Assembly (NCBI GenBank): GCA_020060385.1
Contig: JAGVAH010000096.1
Coordinates: forward strand, 1 to 38,171
Origin: Syntrophobacterales bacterium
Lineage (GTDB): Bacteria; Desulfobacterota; Desulfobaccia; Desulfobaccales; 0-14-0-80-60-11
Length of the DNA: 38,171 bases
Direction of reading: 5' to 3'
Shown: positions 6,884 to 14,848 of the stretch, piece after piece
Numbering within the stretch: position 1 is the first letter of the stretch
Layout of the letters: the number at the start of each line of letters is the position of its first letter
Translations under genes and position numbers: made by a program
Notes under the pieces: generated by a model
What the model was told of the DNA's origin: nothing
What the model saw: only the letters and a program-made list of their open reading frames with translations
Databases searched by the model: none

Positions 6884-9800
6884 ATGGCTCAACCCTCCAA
6901 CGACCTCCATCTCGGCCTGACCGCCCGCCTGGTCAAGCTCTTTCTGCTGTCCAAGCTGCCCACCATCATCATCCTGGTCTGCCTGCTGGCCGGGGCCGCA
7001 GCCCTCCTCTACACCCCCCGGGAAGAAGACCCCCAGATCAAAGTGCCCATGGTGGACATCCTCATCCGCTTCCCCGGCGCCTCGCCGGAAGAAGTGGAAA
7101 ACCTGGTGGTCATCAACCTGGAGAAAAAGCTCTGGGAGATGGAGGGCTTAGAAGACCTCTATGCCCGGGCCGACTCCGGCTTCGCGGTGGTCACCGCCAA
7201 GTTCAAGGTGGGGGAGAACCTGGAGACCAGCCTCTTCAAGGTCTATAACCAGGTCTGGTCCAACATCGACCAAGTGCCCTCAGGCGTCGCGGGCTGGGTG
7301 GTCAAGCCCATGAACATCAACGACGTGCCCATCGTCACCCTCACCCTCTACAGCGAGAGCGCCAATGACTACGAACTCAGGCGGGTGGCGGACGAGCTCC
7401 TGCACCGCCTGCAAAACATCCCGGATACGGCCCGCTCCTACGTGGTGGCGGGGCGGAAGCGCCAGGTGCGGGTGGTGGTGGACCCGGTGCGCCTGGCGGG
7501 CCACGGCCTGGACCTGGCCGCGGTGGCCCAGGCCATACAGGTAAGCAACGTCAATGTGCCCGCGGGCCGCTTCTCCCGCCAGGATAAGGAATACCTGGTG
7601 GAGGCCGGGCCCTTTCTCAAGTCCGCGGGCGAAGTGGCCGACCTCCTGGTGGGCCTGCACCAGGGCAAACCGGTGTATCTGAGGGACGTGGCCCAAATCA
7701 TCGACGGCCCGGAAGAGCCGGTGGAGCTGAGCCGCATCGCCTTCGGGCCCGCGGCGGAGCTGGAGACCGGCCAGTCCCAGGGGGAATTTTATCCTGCGGT
7801 GACCATGGCCTTTGCCAAGCGCACCGGCACCAACGCGGTGACCGTGGCCGCGGGGCTGCTGGAAAAGGTCAAGGAGCTGCAACAGGAGATCATCCCTCCG
7901 AACATCAAGATCAAGGTCACCCGGGACTACGGCCAGACGGCCAATGAGAAGGTGAACGAACTCATCCGGGAGCTCCTCATCGCGGTCTTGTCCATCACCG
8001 TGCTGCTGACCCTGTTTTTGGGGTGGCGGGAGGCCCTCATCGTCGCCCTGGCGGTGCCCCTGACCCTGGCCATCACCTTGATGGGCAACATGATGTTCGG
8101 GTACACCATCAACCGGGTGACGCTCTTCGCCCTCATCCTCTCCCTGGGCCTGCTGGTGGACGACCCCATCATCGACGTGGAGAACATCCACCGCCACTTC
8201 CAGCTGCGCCAGCACCCGCCCCTGGAAGCCACCCTGGTGGCGGTGGACGAGGTGCGGAGCCCCACCATCCTGGCCACCTTCACGGTGATCATCAGTTTTT
8301 TGCCCATGTTCTTCGTCACCGGCATGATGGGCCCCTACATGCGGCCCATGCCCCTGAACGTGCCCCTGGCCATGCTCATGAGCCTGGCCATCGCCTTCAC
8401 CGTCACCCCCTGGGCCACTTACCACTTGCTAAAAAAGGAGTATGGCCGGGAGGAGAAAGAATTCGTCCTGGAGGAGACCTGGGTTTACCGGGTCTATACC
8501 CGCATCATGACCCCCCTCCTGGAGAGCCGCCGCAAGAGCCATCTGTTCCTCCTGACGGTGGCGGGACTCTTTTTAATCTCCGTGCTCTTGCCGGTTATCG
8601 GGCTGGTGCCCCTGAAAATGCTGCCCTTTGACAACAAGAACGATTTTCTGGTGGTCGCGGACCTGCCCCACGACACTCCCCTGGAAGGCACCCAGGTGGC
8701 CCTCCTGGATTTCGGGGCCTATCTCTCCAGGGTGGCGGAAGTGGACAACGTGGTGACCTACGGGGGGGTGAACGCGCCCATCGACTTTAACGGCCTGGTG
8801 CGCCATTACTACCTGCTCCAGGGCCCCTGGGTGGGGCAGATCCGGGTCAACCTGGCGGAAAAGGAACGGCGGGCCGCGGCCTCCCATGCCATCTGCCTCC
8901 GGGTGAGGCCGGCCCTGGAGGAGATCGCCCGGCGGCACCGGGTGCGGCTGAAGATCGTGGAAGTGCCCCCGGGGCCCCCGGACCTGCAAACCCTGGTGGG
9001 GGAAGTCTACGGCCCCCCCGGAGCGGGGTACGCCAGCATCATCCGGGAAGCGGAACGGGTGAAGAAGTTTTTCCTGAAGACCAAGGGGGTGGTGGACGTG
9101 GACACCTCCTTGAATACGGACCAGCCCCGCTGGCGCTTCCTGGTGGACCGGCAGAAGGCGGCCCTGAGCGGCCTGGGCGAGGCCCAGATTGCCAAGGGAG
9201 TGGCCATGGCCGCAGCCGGGGAGGTGGTGGGCCGGGTGCACGCGGACCCGGAACGGGAGCCCCTGCCCATCTTCCTGCGCTGGCCCCAGGCCCTGCGCTC
9301 CTCCACCCTGAGCCTGGGGCAACTCTATTTCAAAACACCCACCGGCCAGATGGCGCCCCTCCAGGAACTGGGCCATTTTGAGGAAGATTTGGCCCCCCAG
9401 CCCATCATGCGGAAAAACCTGGAGAGACTGGTCTTGGTCACCGGGGGGACCGCGGGCCTCTCCCCGGTGAACGCCATCCTGGACCTCATGGGGGATACCA
9501 AGCGGGAGCCGCCGCCTCCAGGCTTCCGGGTGAATTATGGGGGGGAGGGGGAGTGGAAGGTGACGGTGGAGGTCTTCCGGGACCTGGGGATGGCGTTCGC
9601 GGGGGCGCTCATCGGCATTTACATCCTCCTGGTGCTCCAGACCGCGTCCTTCACCATGCCCCTGGTGATCATGGTGGCCATCCCCCTGACCATGATCGGG
9701 GTGATGCCCGGCTTCGCCCTGCTGAATCTCCTTTTCACCCGGCCGGTGTCGGGCTTCGCCAACCCCATCTATTTCACGGCTACGGCCATGATCGGCATGA

Positions 9801-10114
9801 TCGCCCTGGCGGGCATCGTGGTGCGCAACTCCATCATCCTCATCGACTTCATCCACCACCATCTGGAGCGGGGCTATACTCTGGAAGACGCGGTGCTCCG
9901 GTCCGGCGCGGTGCGTTTCCGGCCCATCCTCCTCACCGCGCTGGCGGCCATGTTCGGCTCCTGGGTCATCACCCTGGACCCCATCTTCTCGGGCCTGGCC
10001 TGGTCCTTCATCTTCGGCCTCTTCGCCTCCACCCTCTTCTCCCTGGTGGTGGTGCCGGTGATCTTTTACCTCCAGGCCAACCGGCCGGAGGGCCGGTCCC
10101 AAGCCGCCGGCTAG
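6884..10114 (+). CDS. RND efflux pump, HAE-1-like (AcrB superfamily)
   Basis: A 1076-aa inner-membrane proton-driven efflux pump with the standard RND layout: TM1 (IIILVCLLAGAAALLY), a large periplasmic loop, TM2-6, TM7, a second loop and TM8-12. Asp426-Asp427 in LGLLVDDPIIDVENIHRHF correspond to the proton-relay Asp pair of HAE-1 pumps. The N-terminal REEDPQIKVPMVDI segment is common in this subgroup. It lacks the VDAAIVVVEQ metal-pump signature seen in the CusA-like pump of this window, so organic substrates are more likely than metal. It is the third gene of the operon starting at 4003. The substrate is not predictable. Confidence 0.93.
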   Translation: MAQPSNDLHLGLTARLVKLFLLSKLPTIIILVCLLAGAAALLYTPREEDPQIKVPMVDILIRFPGASPEEVENLVVINLEKKLWEMEGLEDLYARADSGFAVVTAKFKVGENLETSLFKVYNQVWSNIDQVPSGVAGWVVKPMNINDVPIVTLTLYSESANDYELRRVADELLHRLQNIPDTARSYVVAGRKRQVRVVVDPVRLAGHGLDLAAVAQAIQVSNVNVPAGRFSRQDKEYLVEAGPFLKSAGEVADLLVGLHQGKPVYLRDVAQIIDGPEEPVELSRIAFGPAAELETGQSQGEFYPAVTMAFAKRTGTNAVTVAAGLLEKVKELQQEIIPPNIKIKVTRDYGQTANEKVNELIRELLIAVLSITVLLTLFLGWREALIVALAVPLTLAITLMGNMMFGYTINRVTLFALILSLGLLVDDPIIDVENIHRHFQLRQHPPLEATLVAVDEVRSPTILATFTVIISFLPMFFVTGMMGPYMRPMPLNVPLAMLMSLAIAFTVTPWATYHLLKKEYGREEKEFVLEETWVYRVYTRIMTPLLESRRKSHLFLLTVAGLFLISVLLPVIGLVPLKMLPFDNKNDFLVVADLPHDTPLEGTQVALLDFGAYLSRVAEVDNVVTYGGVNAPIDFNGLVRHYYLLQGPWVGQIRVNLAEKERRAAASHAICLRVRPALEEIARRHRVRLKIVEVPPGPPDLQTLVGEVYGPPGAGYASIIREAERVKKFFLKTKGVVDVDTSLNTDQPRWRFLVDRQKAALSGLGEAQIAKGVAMAAAGEVVGRVHADPEREPLPIFLRWPQALRSSTLSLGQLYFKTPTGQMAPLQELGHFEEDLAPQPIMRKNLERLVLVTGGTAGLSPVNAILDLMGDTKREPPPPGFRVNYGGEGEWKVTVEVFRDLGMAFAGALIGIYILLVLQTASFTMPLVIMVAIPLTMIGVMPGFALLNLLFTRPVSGFANPIYFTATAMIGMIALAGIVVRNSIILIDFIHHHLERGYTLEDAVLRSGAVRFRPILLTALAAMFGSWVITLDPIFSGLAWSFIFGLFASTLFSLVVVPVIFYLQANRPEGRSQAAG

Positions 10115-10213
10115 CAAAAGTAGAGACGGCTCCCTGGATACCAGGAGGCAGCAAACCTGCGTGTTCCCCTGGAGGTGGAAGAGGATGTTCCCCCTTGGGA
10201 CCCGGCTTGGCCC

Positions 10214-10242
10214 TTTAATTTTGATGGCAACCGCGCTATACT
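10214..10242 (+). promoter_or_regulatory. candidate sigma-70 promoter before dsrE-like gene
   Basis: TATACT at 10237-10242 is a good -10 box. TTTAAT lies 17 bases upstream at 10214-10219 and is a weak -35. The gene starts 44 bases downstream. Confidence 0.3.
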
Positions 10243-10285
10243 CTCCCCCATTGATCAATCCAGGACAGTTTTTCAGGAGGAATAT

Positions 10286-10642
10286 ATGAGTAAATTCTTA
10301 TTCGTGTTAACCCGGGGCCCGGAGGATCCCACCCGGGCGGTGAGGTGTTTTCAATTTGCGAAGATTGCCAGGGAAAAGGGGCACGAAGTGACGGTCTTCC
10401 TGGTGGATGACGCCGCTTATTTCACCAACCTGTCCCTGGCGGAGCGGGTTAAGGCCCCCACCGGCGACGAACTCATCACTTACTGGAAGTTCCTGGTGGA
10501 TAATGGCGCCAGCATCCTGGTGTGCAAACCCTGCGCCGCCACCAGGATGGTGGGAGAAGACGACCTGCCCCCCGGGGCGAAGATCGGCACCGGGGTTACC
10601 TTAATAGACCTTGCCGACCAGTCCAAGGTCTTTACCTTTTAA
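10286..10642 (+). CDS. DsrE/DsrF-family small protein
   Basis: A 118-aa cytoplasmic protein of the DsrE/TusD/YchN-like fold. It starts with a beta-strand (KFLFVLTRGPEDPTRAVRCFQFA), then GHEVTVFLVDDAAYF and a C-terminal strand (IGTGVTLIDLAD). A CKPC motif lies in VCKPCAATRMVGEDDL. In this superfamily a cysteine near this place can carry persulfide sulfur, so a sulfur-transfer or redox role is possible but unproven. The open frame extends upstream, but the ATG at 10286 has an ideal GGAGG. It follows the RND pump by 171 bp and may have its own promoter. Confidence 0.85.
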   Translation: MSKFLFVLTRGPEDPTRAVRCFQFAKIAREKGHEVTVFLVDDAAYFTNLSLAERVKAPTGDELITYWKFLVDNGASILVCKPCAATRMVGEDDLPPGAKIGTGVTLIDLADQSKVFTF

Positions 10643-10716
10643 AACCGTGCTCTCTCCGGCAAAACCGCAACTATCAGCATGGTCTATTTTTATCTTTAGC
10701 CTGGAGGCTGGAAGAA

Positions 10717-11208
10717 ATGATGACCGGCAAGATTAAGGGATGGACCTGGCTGGTGGCGGGGCTGTTGCTGCTCGGTTTATCCTTCCCGGCTTGCGGCCCC
10801 GGGAAGACGGCCGAGGACTATATCACCCAGGGAAAGGCGCTCTTAAAGGCCGGAAAACCTGACCAGGCCATCGCCGCCTTCACGGCCGCCATTGAGCTTA
10901 ATCCCCAATCGGCTACAGCCTTTAATAATCGGGGCGTTGCCTACTGCCAGCAGGGGGAGCTCCCTAAAGCCGTCGCCGACTTCAGCCAGGCCATCAAGAT
11001 AGACCCCAATTTCGGCAAGGCCTATAACAACCGCGCGGTGACCTTATGGTACCAAGGGAAAAGGGACCAGGCCGAAAAGGATATTAACCAGGCCGAAAGT
11101 TTGGGAATCAAGATCGACAGAAAGGCTCTGGAGGCCCTGTCCTCTCCGCCCCAAGGGATAAAAGGCCCCGGTAAGGGGCCACTGCCTGGGAACAAAACGC
11201 GGCAGTGA
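10717..11208 (+). CDS. TPR-repeat putative lipoprotein
   Basis: A 163-aa protein with an N-terminal export segment ending at FPAC (Cys26), an acceptable though not ideal lipobox. Three tetratricopeptide repeats follow: AEDYITQGKALLKAGKPDQA, then SATAFNNRGVAYCQQGELPKA and GKAYNNRAVTLWYQGKRDQA. The tail is Pro/Gly-rich. TPRs mediate protein contacts; a specific partner cannot be named. GGAGG at 10703-10707 supports the start. A related gene of similar length faces it at 12016 and shares the AYNNRA and SLGI features. Confidence 0.8.
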   Translation: MMTGKIKGWTWLVAGLLLLGLSFPACGPGKTAEDYITQGKALLKAGKPDQAIAAFTAAIELNPQSATAFNNRGVAYCQQGELPKAVADFSQAIKIDPNFGKAYNNRAVTLWYQGKRDQAEKDINQAESLGIKIDRKALEALSSPPQGIKGPGKGPLPGNKTRQ

Positions 11209-11515
11209 AACCTACCGGTCCGAAGATCCTGAAGCACCAAGGGAGTGAGGCACGGCTGGCAGGGCCCCATGGGGCGCTGCCGGGTCCCACCTTTCTGGGG
11301 GGCGAGGAAAATCATAAGCGCGTCTCCGGAAGCTTGGATGCGGATTCCCTGAAGCGGCCCGGGAAACATTCCCCTACCGCGTCCAAGTCCGGCCCCAATA
11401 ATATCATGTCGCCACCAATCGATAATTTTCTTGTAGGGCGGATCCTGGTGTCCGCCCCTACAATTCGGCGCCTTTAGGGAAGTCGCGGCCTAACTTCCTG
11501 GGGAGATGGGGGCTA
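11209..11515. other. 307-bp gap between convergent TPR genes, with hairpin repeat
   Basis: The main feature is a hairpin at 11431-11463: TTGTAGGGCGGA, an 8-base loop, then TCCGCCCCTACAA. It is related to the 61-bp palindrome at 18230-18290. A weaker palindrome (GGCAG...CTGCC) lies near 11259-11282. Neither is followed by a run of T. No gene is visible. Confidence 0.6.
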
Positions 11516-12016
11516 TTATTTCTGCTTGGGGGCTTTGGAGGGGTGTGGGGCCGGCTTATGAAATATTGGTTCAGGGATAGGGGGGTATGAATCGAGGTAT
11601 TTTAAGAACTCCGGATTAACCGCAATGCCAAGACTTTTAGCCTTATGAAGATCTTCGCGAGCTTTGTTAATTTCCCCTAAATACGCATAAACGATGGCCC
11701 GATTGTTGTAAGGCTTGCCATCTTTAGGGTCCAGTTTAATGGCCTGATTAAAATCTGCTATAGCGAGGTAAAACTCTTTTTTCCAAAGATACGCAACCCC
11801 GCGATTGTTATAAGCTTCCCCAAATTTAGGGTTGATCTCGATAGCTTTACTATAATTAGAAATTGCGCCATCGGCATTTTTAGCTGCGGACTCTTTTTTC
11901 CCTTTCTCATAAAAATCTTTATACTTCCCCTCAGCACCATAACAATTAACAACAGATAAATAAATAACTAAAGAAATGGCTGCATAAATTAGCTTGCCAA
12001 TTTTAATTGTGCCCAT
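11516..12016 (-). CDS. exported TPR-repeat protein, AT-richer than neighbours
   Basis: A 166-aa protein with a signal-like N-terminus (about residues 8-28, with a Cys in VVNCYGAEG) and three TPR units (YKDFYEKGKKESAAKNADGA, then EAYNNRGVAYLWKKEFYLA and KPYNNRAIVYAYLGEINKA). The C-terminus is Pro/Lys-rich. It is evidently a divergent relative of the TPR lipoprotein at 10717 and lies convergent to it. Its DNA is visibly more AT-rich and uses A/T-ending codons, unlike nearly every other gene here, which suggests separate acquisition. GGGAG lies upstream of the ATG. Confidence 0.8.
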   Translation of the reverse strand: MGTIKIGKLIYAAISLVIYLSVVNCYGAEGKYKDFYEKGKKESAAKNADGAISNYSKAIEINPKFGEAYNNRGVAYLWKKEFYLAIADFNQAIKLDPKDGKPYNNRAIVYAYLGEINKAREDLHKAKSLGIAVNPEFLKYLDSYPPIPEPIFHKPAPHPSKAPKQK

Positions 12017-12495
12017 TGATTAACTCCCTTGTAATAAAACTACAATTAAGATGTCATATTGCTAACATTTTTATACTTGGCGTTTTATATGATACATCGA
12101 TTTATCTGCATTTGTTCCAACGCCATGTTTAGAACCAATGTCGTAGCCCCCAACTGCCGGAACTCTTGAGAGTTACCTACTCTTCTAATTTAATAGATTA
12201 GCATAATGCGGGGCCGAAAATCAATTTTTTCACTGAGTTCCCCCCCCAACCAGAAAATTTCTCTGATCTGGCGCACCATCGACAACATACTTAATTTAGA
12301 TGATGGGGGGGATGGAATTAACTCCAGCAGGCCCCAGAGGTAGTTGGGGGGCCAGGGAGGAAGATCCCCGCCAAGCGTCCGGGCTCGGGTGGTGGCAGCG
12401 CCGCCTGCTTCTACGGCAAGTTTGGCCGGCGGCTGCAGGGGCGGTTTGGGGAGCACATTCCGATAAAAGCAAATCCCAGACATACAACTGGGGGG
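12017..12495. other. non-coding gap upstream of cus-like operon
   Basis: This is divergent spacing between the AT-rich TPR gene (-) and the cusB-like gene (+). The first ~160 bp are AT-rich and would hold the TPR promoter; the remainder is GC-rich. Open frames in both directions give low-complexity translations with no domain resemblance, so I call no gene here. Confidence 0.5.
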
Positions 12496-12522
12496 TTGAC
12501 TAGACTTACTCTGGGACATAAT
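12496..12522 (+). promoter_or_regulatory. candidate sigma-70 promoter of cusBA-like operon
   Basis: TTGACT (12496-12501) matches the -35 box in five of six bases. CATAAT (12517-12522) matches the -10 box in five of six, with a 15-base spacer. A short spacer of this kind would be sub-optimal without an activator. The start codon lies about 60 bases downstream. Confidence 0.4.
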
Positions 12523-12583
12523 TTTAAAAATACGTTTGGTCGCAGGCAATTCTTGGGGGTCAAAGGCTGAATCGGGGAAAATT

Positions 12584-14848
12584 ATGGAAGAACCGAACCT
12601 CAGTACGGAGGATAGGCAACTGCACACAGTTTTAAGGAAATATTGGCATGTACCCATCTTGGTCTTGATCGTGGTGGTATTATTCCTGGCGGGAGCCTGG
12701 TACGGGCAAAGAAAGGTCGATTCCCAAACGTCTGCCGGGGGCCGACGCATCTTGTATTATGTGGATCCCATGAATCCGGCCCACACGTCTCCTGAGCCGG
12801 GGTTGGCCCCCTGCGGCATGAAAATGGAGCCGGTCTACGCCGATGAGGGAGGTCAGGCTGCCGCCGCGTCCCTGCCTTCCGGGTCCGTCAAGATCAGTCC
12901 GGAAAAGCAGCAGATTATCGGGGTGCGTTTAGCCCCGGTGGCCAAGTCCCCCTGGAACTATACCCTCAGAACCGTGGGCAAGGTGGCCGCGGATGAGACC
13001 CGCACCTACCGGATTAATGCCTTCAGTGACGGTTTTATCATGAGGGTATTTGATAACTCCACCGGCAGTCTGGTCCGGAGGGATGAACCCCTGGCCACGT
13101 ATTACAGCAAGGATTTGTTCACGGCCTTACAGACCTACTATTATGCGGTCTATGCCATTGAGAACCTGCCGGAGGGCCAGCAACTGCCTGCGTCCCAGAA
13201 ACACTTCCTGGAAGCTCAGAAACGCGCGGCTGAATTAAACCTGATGAACCTGGGCCTGAGTATCCGGCAGATGAAAGACCTGGTCCGGAGCAAGGAAATC
13301 ACCCAAGAGATTTTCATCAACGCCCCGGTTACCAGTTTTGTCCTGGTGCGCAACGTCAGCCCGGGCCAAAAAATCGTTAATGGTGAGGAACTATACCGGC
13401 TGGCGGACTTGAGCCGGGTCTGGATCCAAGCGGATTTATTTAAGGATGAAGCAAAGTATGTCCGGCCAGGGGAAAAGGTAAAGGTAAACCTGGCCGGCCA
13501 AGACCAGAAGTATACGGCCACGGTGACCGAAATCCTCCCCGAATTCGACCCTGCGACCCTCACCGTCAAGGTGCGCCTGGAGATGGACAATCCGGGATTT
13601 GTCCTTCGGCCCGGGATGTTTGTGGACGTGGAGTTTCCCATCAAGATGCCGCCCACGGTCAACATCCCGGTGGACGCCATCTTGGATTCAGGGCTCAAGA
13701 AGACCGTGTTCGTGGACCGGGGCCAAGGTTTTTTCGAGCCCCGCCGGGTTAAGACCGGGTGGCGCCTGGGGGAACGGGCGGAAATCATCGAGGGTCTCGC
13801 GCCCGGCGAGCGCATCGTGGTTTCCGGCAATTTCCTCATCGACTCCGAAAGCCGCATGAAGCTGGCGGCCGCGGGGATGTTCGGGGAGGTCACCAAGGAT
13901 CCCGTCTGCGGTCTGAAGGTGGATGCCAGCAAGGCCAAAGCTGCCGGCCTCCAGGGCACTTATAAGAACCAGACCTATTATTTCTGTTGCGAGGAATGCA
14001 AAGAGCATTTTGACAAAAATCCCGGGCGCTATGCCGCCAAGCCAGGGGGGAGTGAGAAGACGGCCAGCGGTGCGGCCCCTGCCCGGAAACAGGAGGCCCA
14101 AGCCGTTAAGGCCAAGGACCCGGTATGCGGCCACGAAGTGGACCAGGCCCAGGCGCAGGCCGCAGGTCTGACCAGCGCTTATCAGGAAAAAACCTATTAT
14201 TTTTGCAGCTATAGCTGCAATAAGCAGTTCGACAAAGATCCGGAGCATTACCTGCACCAGGGGGCTCAGGCAGGGAGCGGCGGTGCCTCCTCGCCGGTCG
14301 TGGCCCAAACCGCCAAGGACCCGGTATGCGGCCTGCCGGTGGCCACGGGACCGGCGAAACAGGCGGGCAGGACCAGCGAATACCAGGACAAGCTCTATTA
14401 CTTCGACACCGCCGGCTGCAAGGCAAGGTTTGACAAAGACCCCCAATACTATTTATCTGGAAGTAAAGAGGCCACCTTACCTTACCTGCTCCCTGAAACC
14501 CCGACGTCTCCTGATTTATTGCTGCGGTTGAGGCGGGAATCAATTCGGGCCATACCTCCGGGGAAAGGCCAGTCCCTGGTGGAGGGCGCACCCCAGGGAA
14601 CCCAGGTGAAGCCGGCCCCGCCGCAAACTCCGCCGATGCAGCATCCTCCTGGGCAAACAATGCCGCCACCGCCTCAGGCGCCGCCAACTCCGCATTTGCA
14701 GCCGCCTGCGCCCTCATCTCCACCGGCGTTCCAGGCGCCGCCAGCGGCGCCGGCGCCCCAGCCCCAGGCGTCGCCATCCTCGCCCCAGGCCCAAACGTCA
14801 CCGCCATCGCCCTCCCCCTCTGGTGCTGGGGGTCACCGGCATGATTAA
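12584..14848 (+). CDS. CusB-like metal efflux adaptor with HMBD and three YHS modules
   Basis: A 754-aa periplasmic adaptor for the adjacent CusA-type pump. A membrane anchor (residues ~22-44) is followed by a heavy-metal-binding domain (ILYYVDPMNPAH ... APCGMKMEPVY, ~55-90) and then the CusB-like fusion-protein core (~100-430). Three YHS modules follow, each beginning DPVCG, near residues 437-485, 511-556 and 578-625. The first two keep two Cys in the second motif (YYFCCEEC, YYFCSYSC); the third reads YYFDTAGC and has lost one. A Pro/Gln/Ala-rich tail ends in HRHD. The family usually ends near residue 430, so the C-terminal half is an accretion. It overlaps cusA by 8 bp. Start: the ATG after GGGGAAAA. 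Confidence 0.93.
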   Translation: MEEPNLSTEDRQLHTVLRKYWHVPILVLIVVVLFLAGAWYGQRKVDSQTSAGGRRILYYVDPMNPAHTSPEPGLAPCGMKMEPVYADEGGQAAAASLPSGSVKISPEKQQIIGVRLAPVAKSPWNYTLRTVGKVAADETRTYRINAFSDGFIMRVFDNSTGSLVRRDEPLATYYSKDLFTALQTYYYAVYAIENLPEGQQLPASQKHFLEAQKRAAELNLMNLGLSIRQMKDLVRSKEITQEIFINAPVTSFVLVRNVSPGQKIVNGEELYRLADLSRVWIQADLFKDEAKYVRPGEKVKVNLAGQDQKYTATVTEILPEFDPATLTVKVRLEMDNPGFVLRPGMFVDVEFPIKMPPTVNIPVDAILDSGLKKTVFVDRGQGFFEPRRVKTGWRLGERAEIIEGLAPGERIVVSGNFLIDSESRMKLAAAGMFGEVTKDPVCGLKVDASKAKAAGLQGTYKNQTYYFCCEECKEHFDKNPGRYAAKPGGSEKTASGAAPARKQEAQAVKAKDPVCGHEVDQAQAQAAGLTSAYQEKTYYFCSYSCNKQFDKDPEHYLHQGAQAGSGGASSPVVAQTAKDPVCGLPVATGPAKQAGRTSEYQDKLYYFDTAGCKARFDKDPQYYLSGSKEATLPYLLPETPTSPDLLLRLRRESIRAIPPGKGQSLVEGAPQGTQVKPAPPQTPPMQHPPGQTMPPPPQAPPTPHLQPPAPSSPPAFQAPPAAPAPQPQASPSSPQAQTSPPSPSPSGAGGHRHD

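Noticed and set aside
8573-10258. 561-aa open frame on the minus strand of the RND pump gene
   Set aside because: Same low-complexity shadow pattern; the sense strand encodes a complete pump with family motifs.
12190-12750. 186-aa minus-strand open frame before cusB
   Set aside because: It overlaps the cusB start and candidate promoter, has no ribosome site or recognisable domain, and is Cys/Pro/Ser-rich without pattern.
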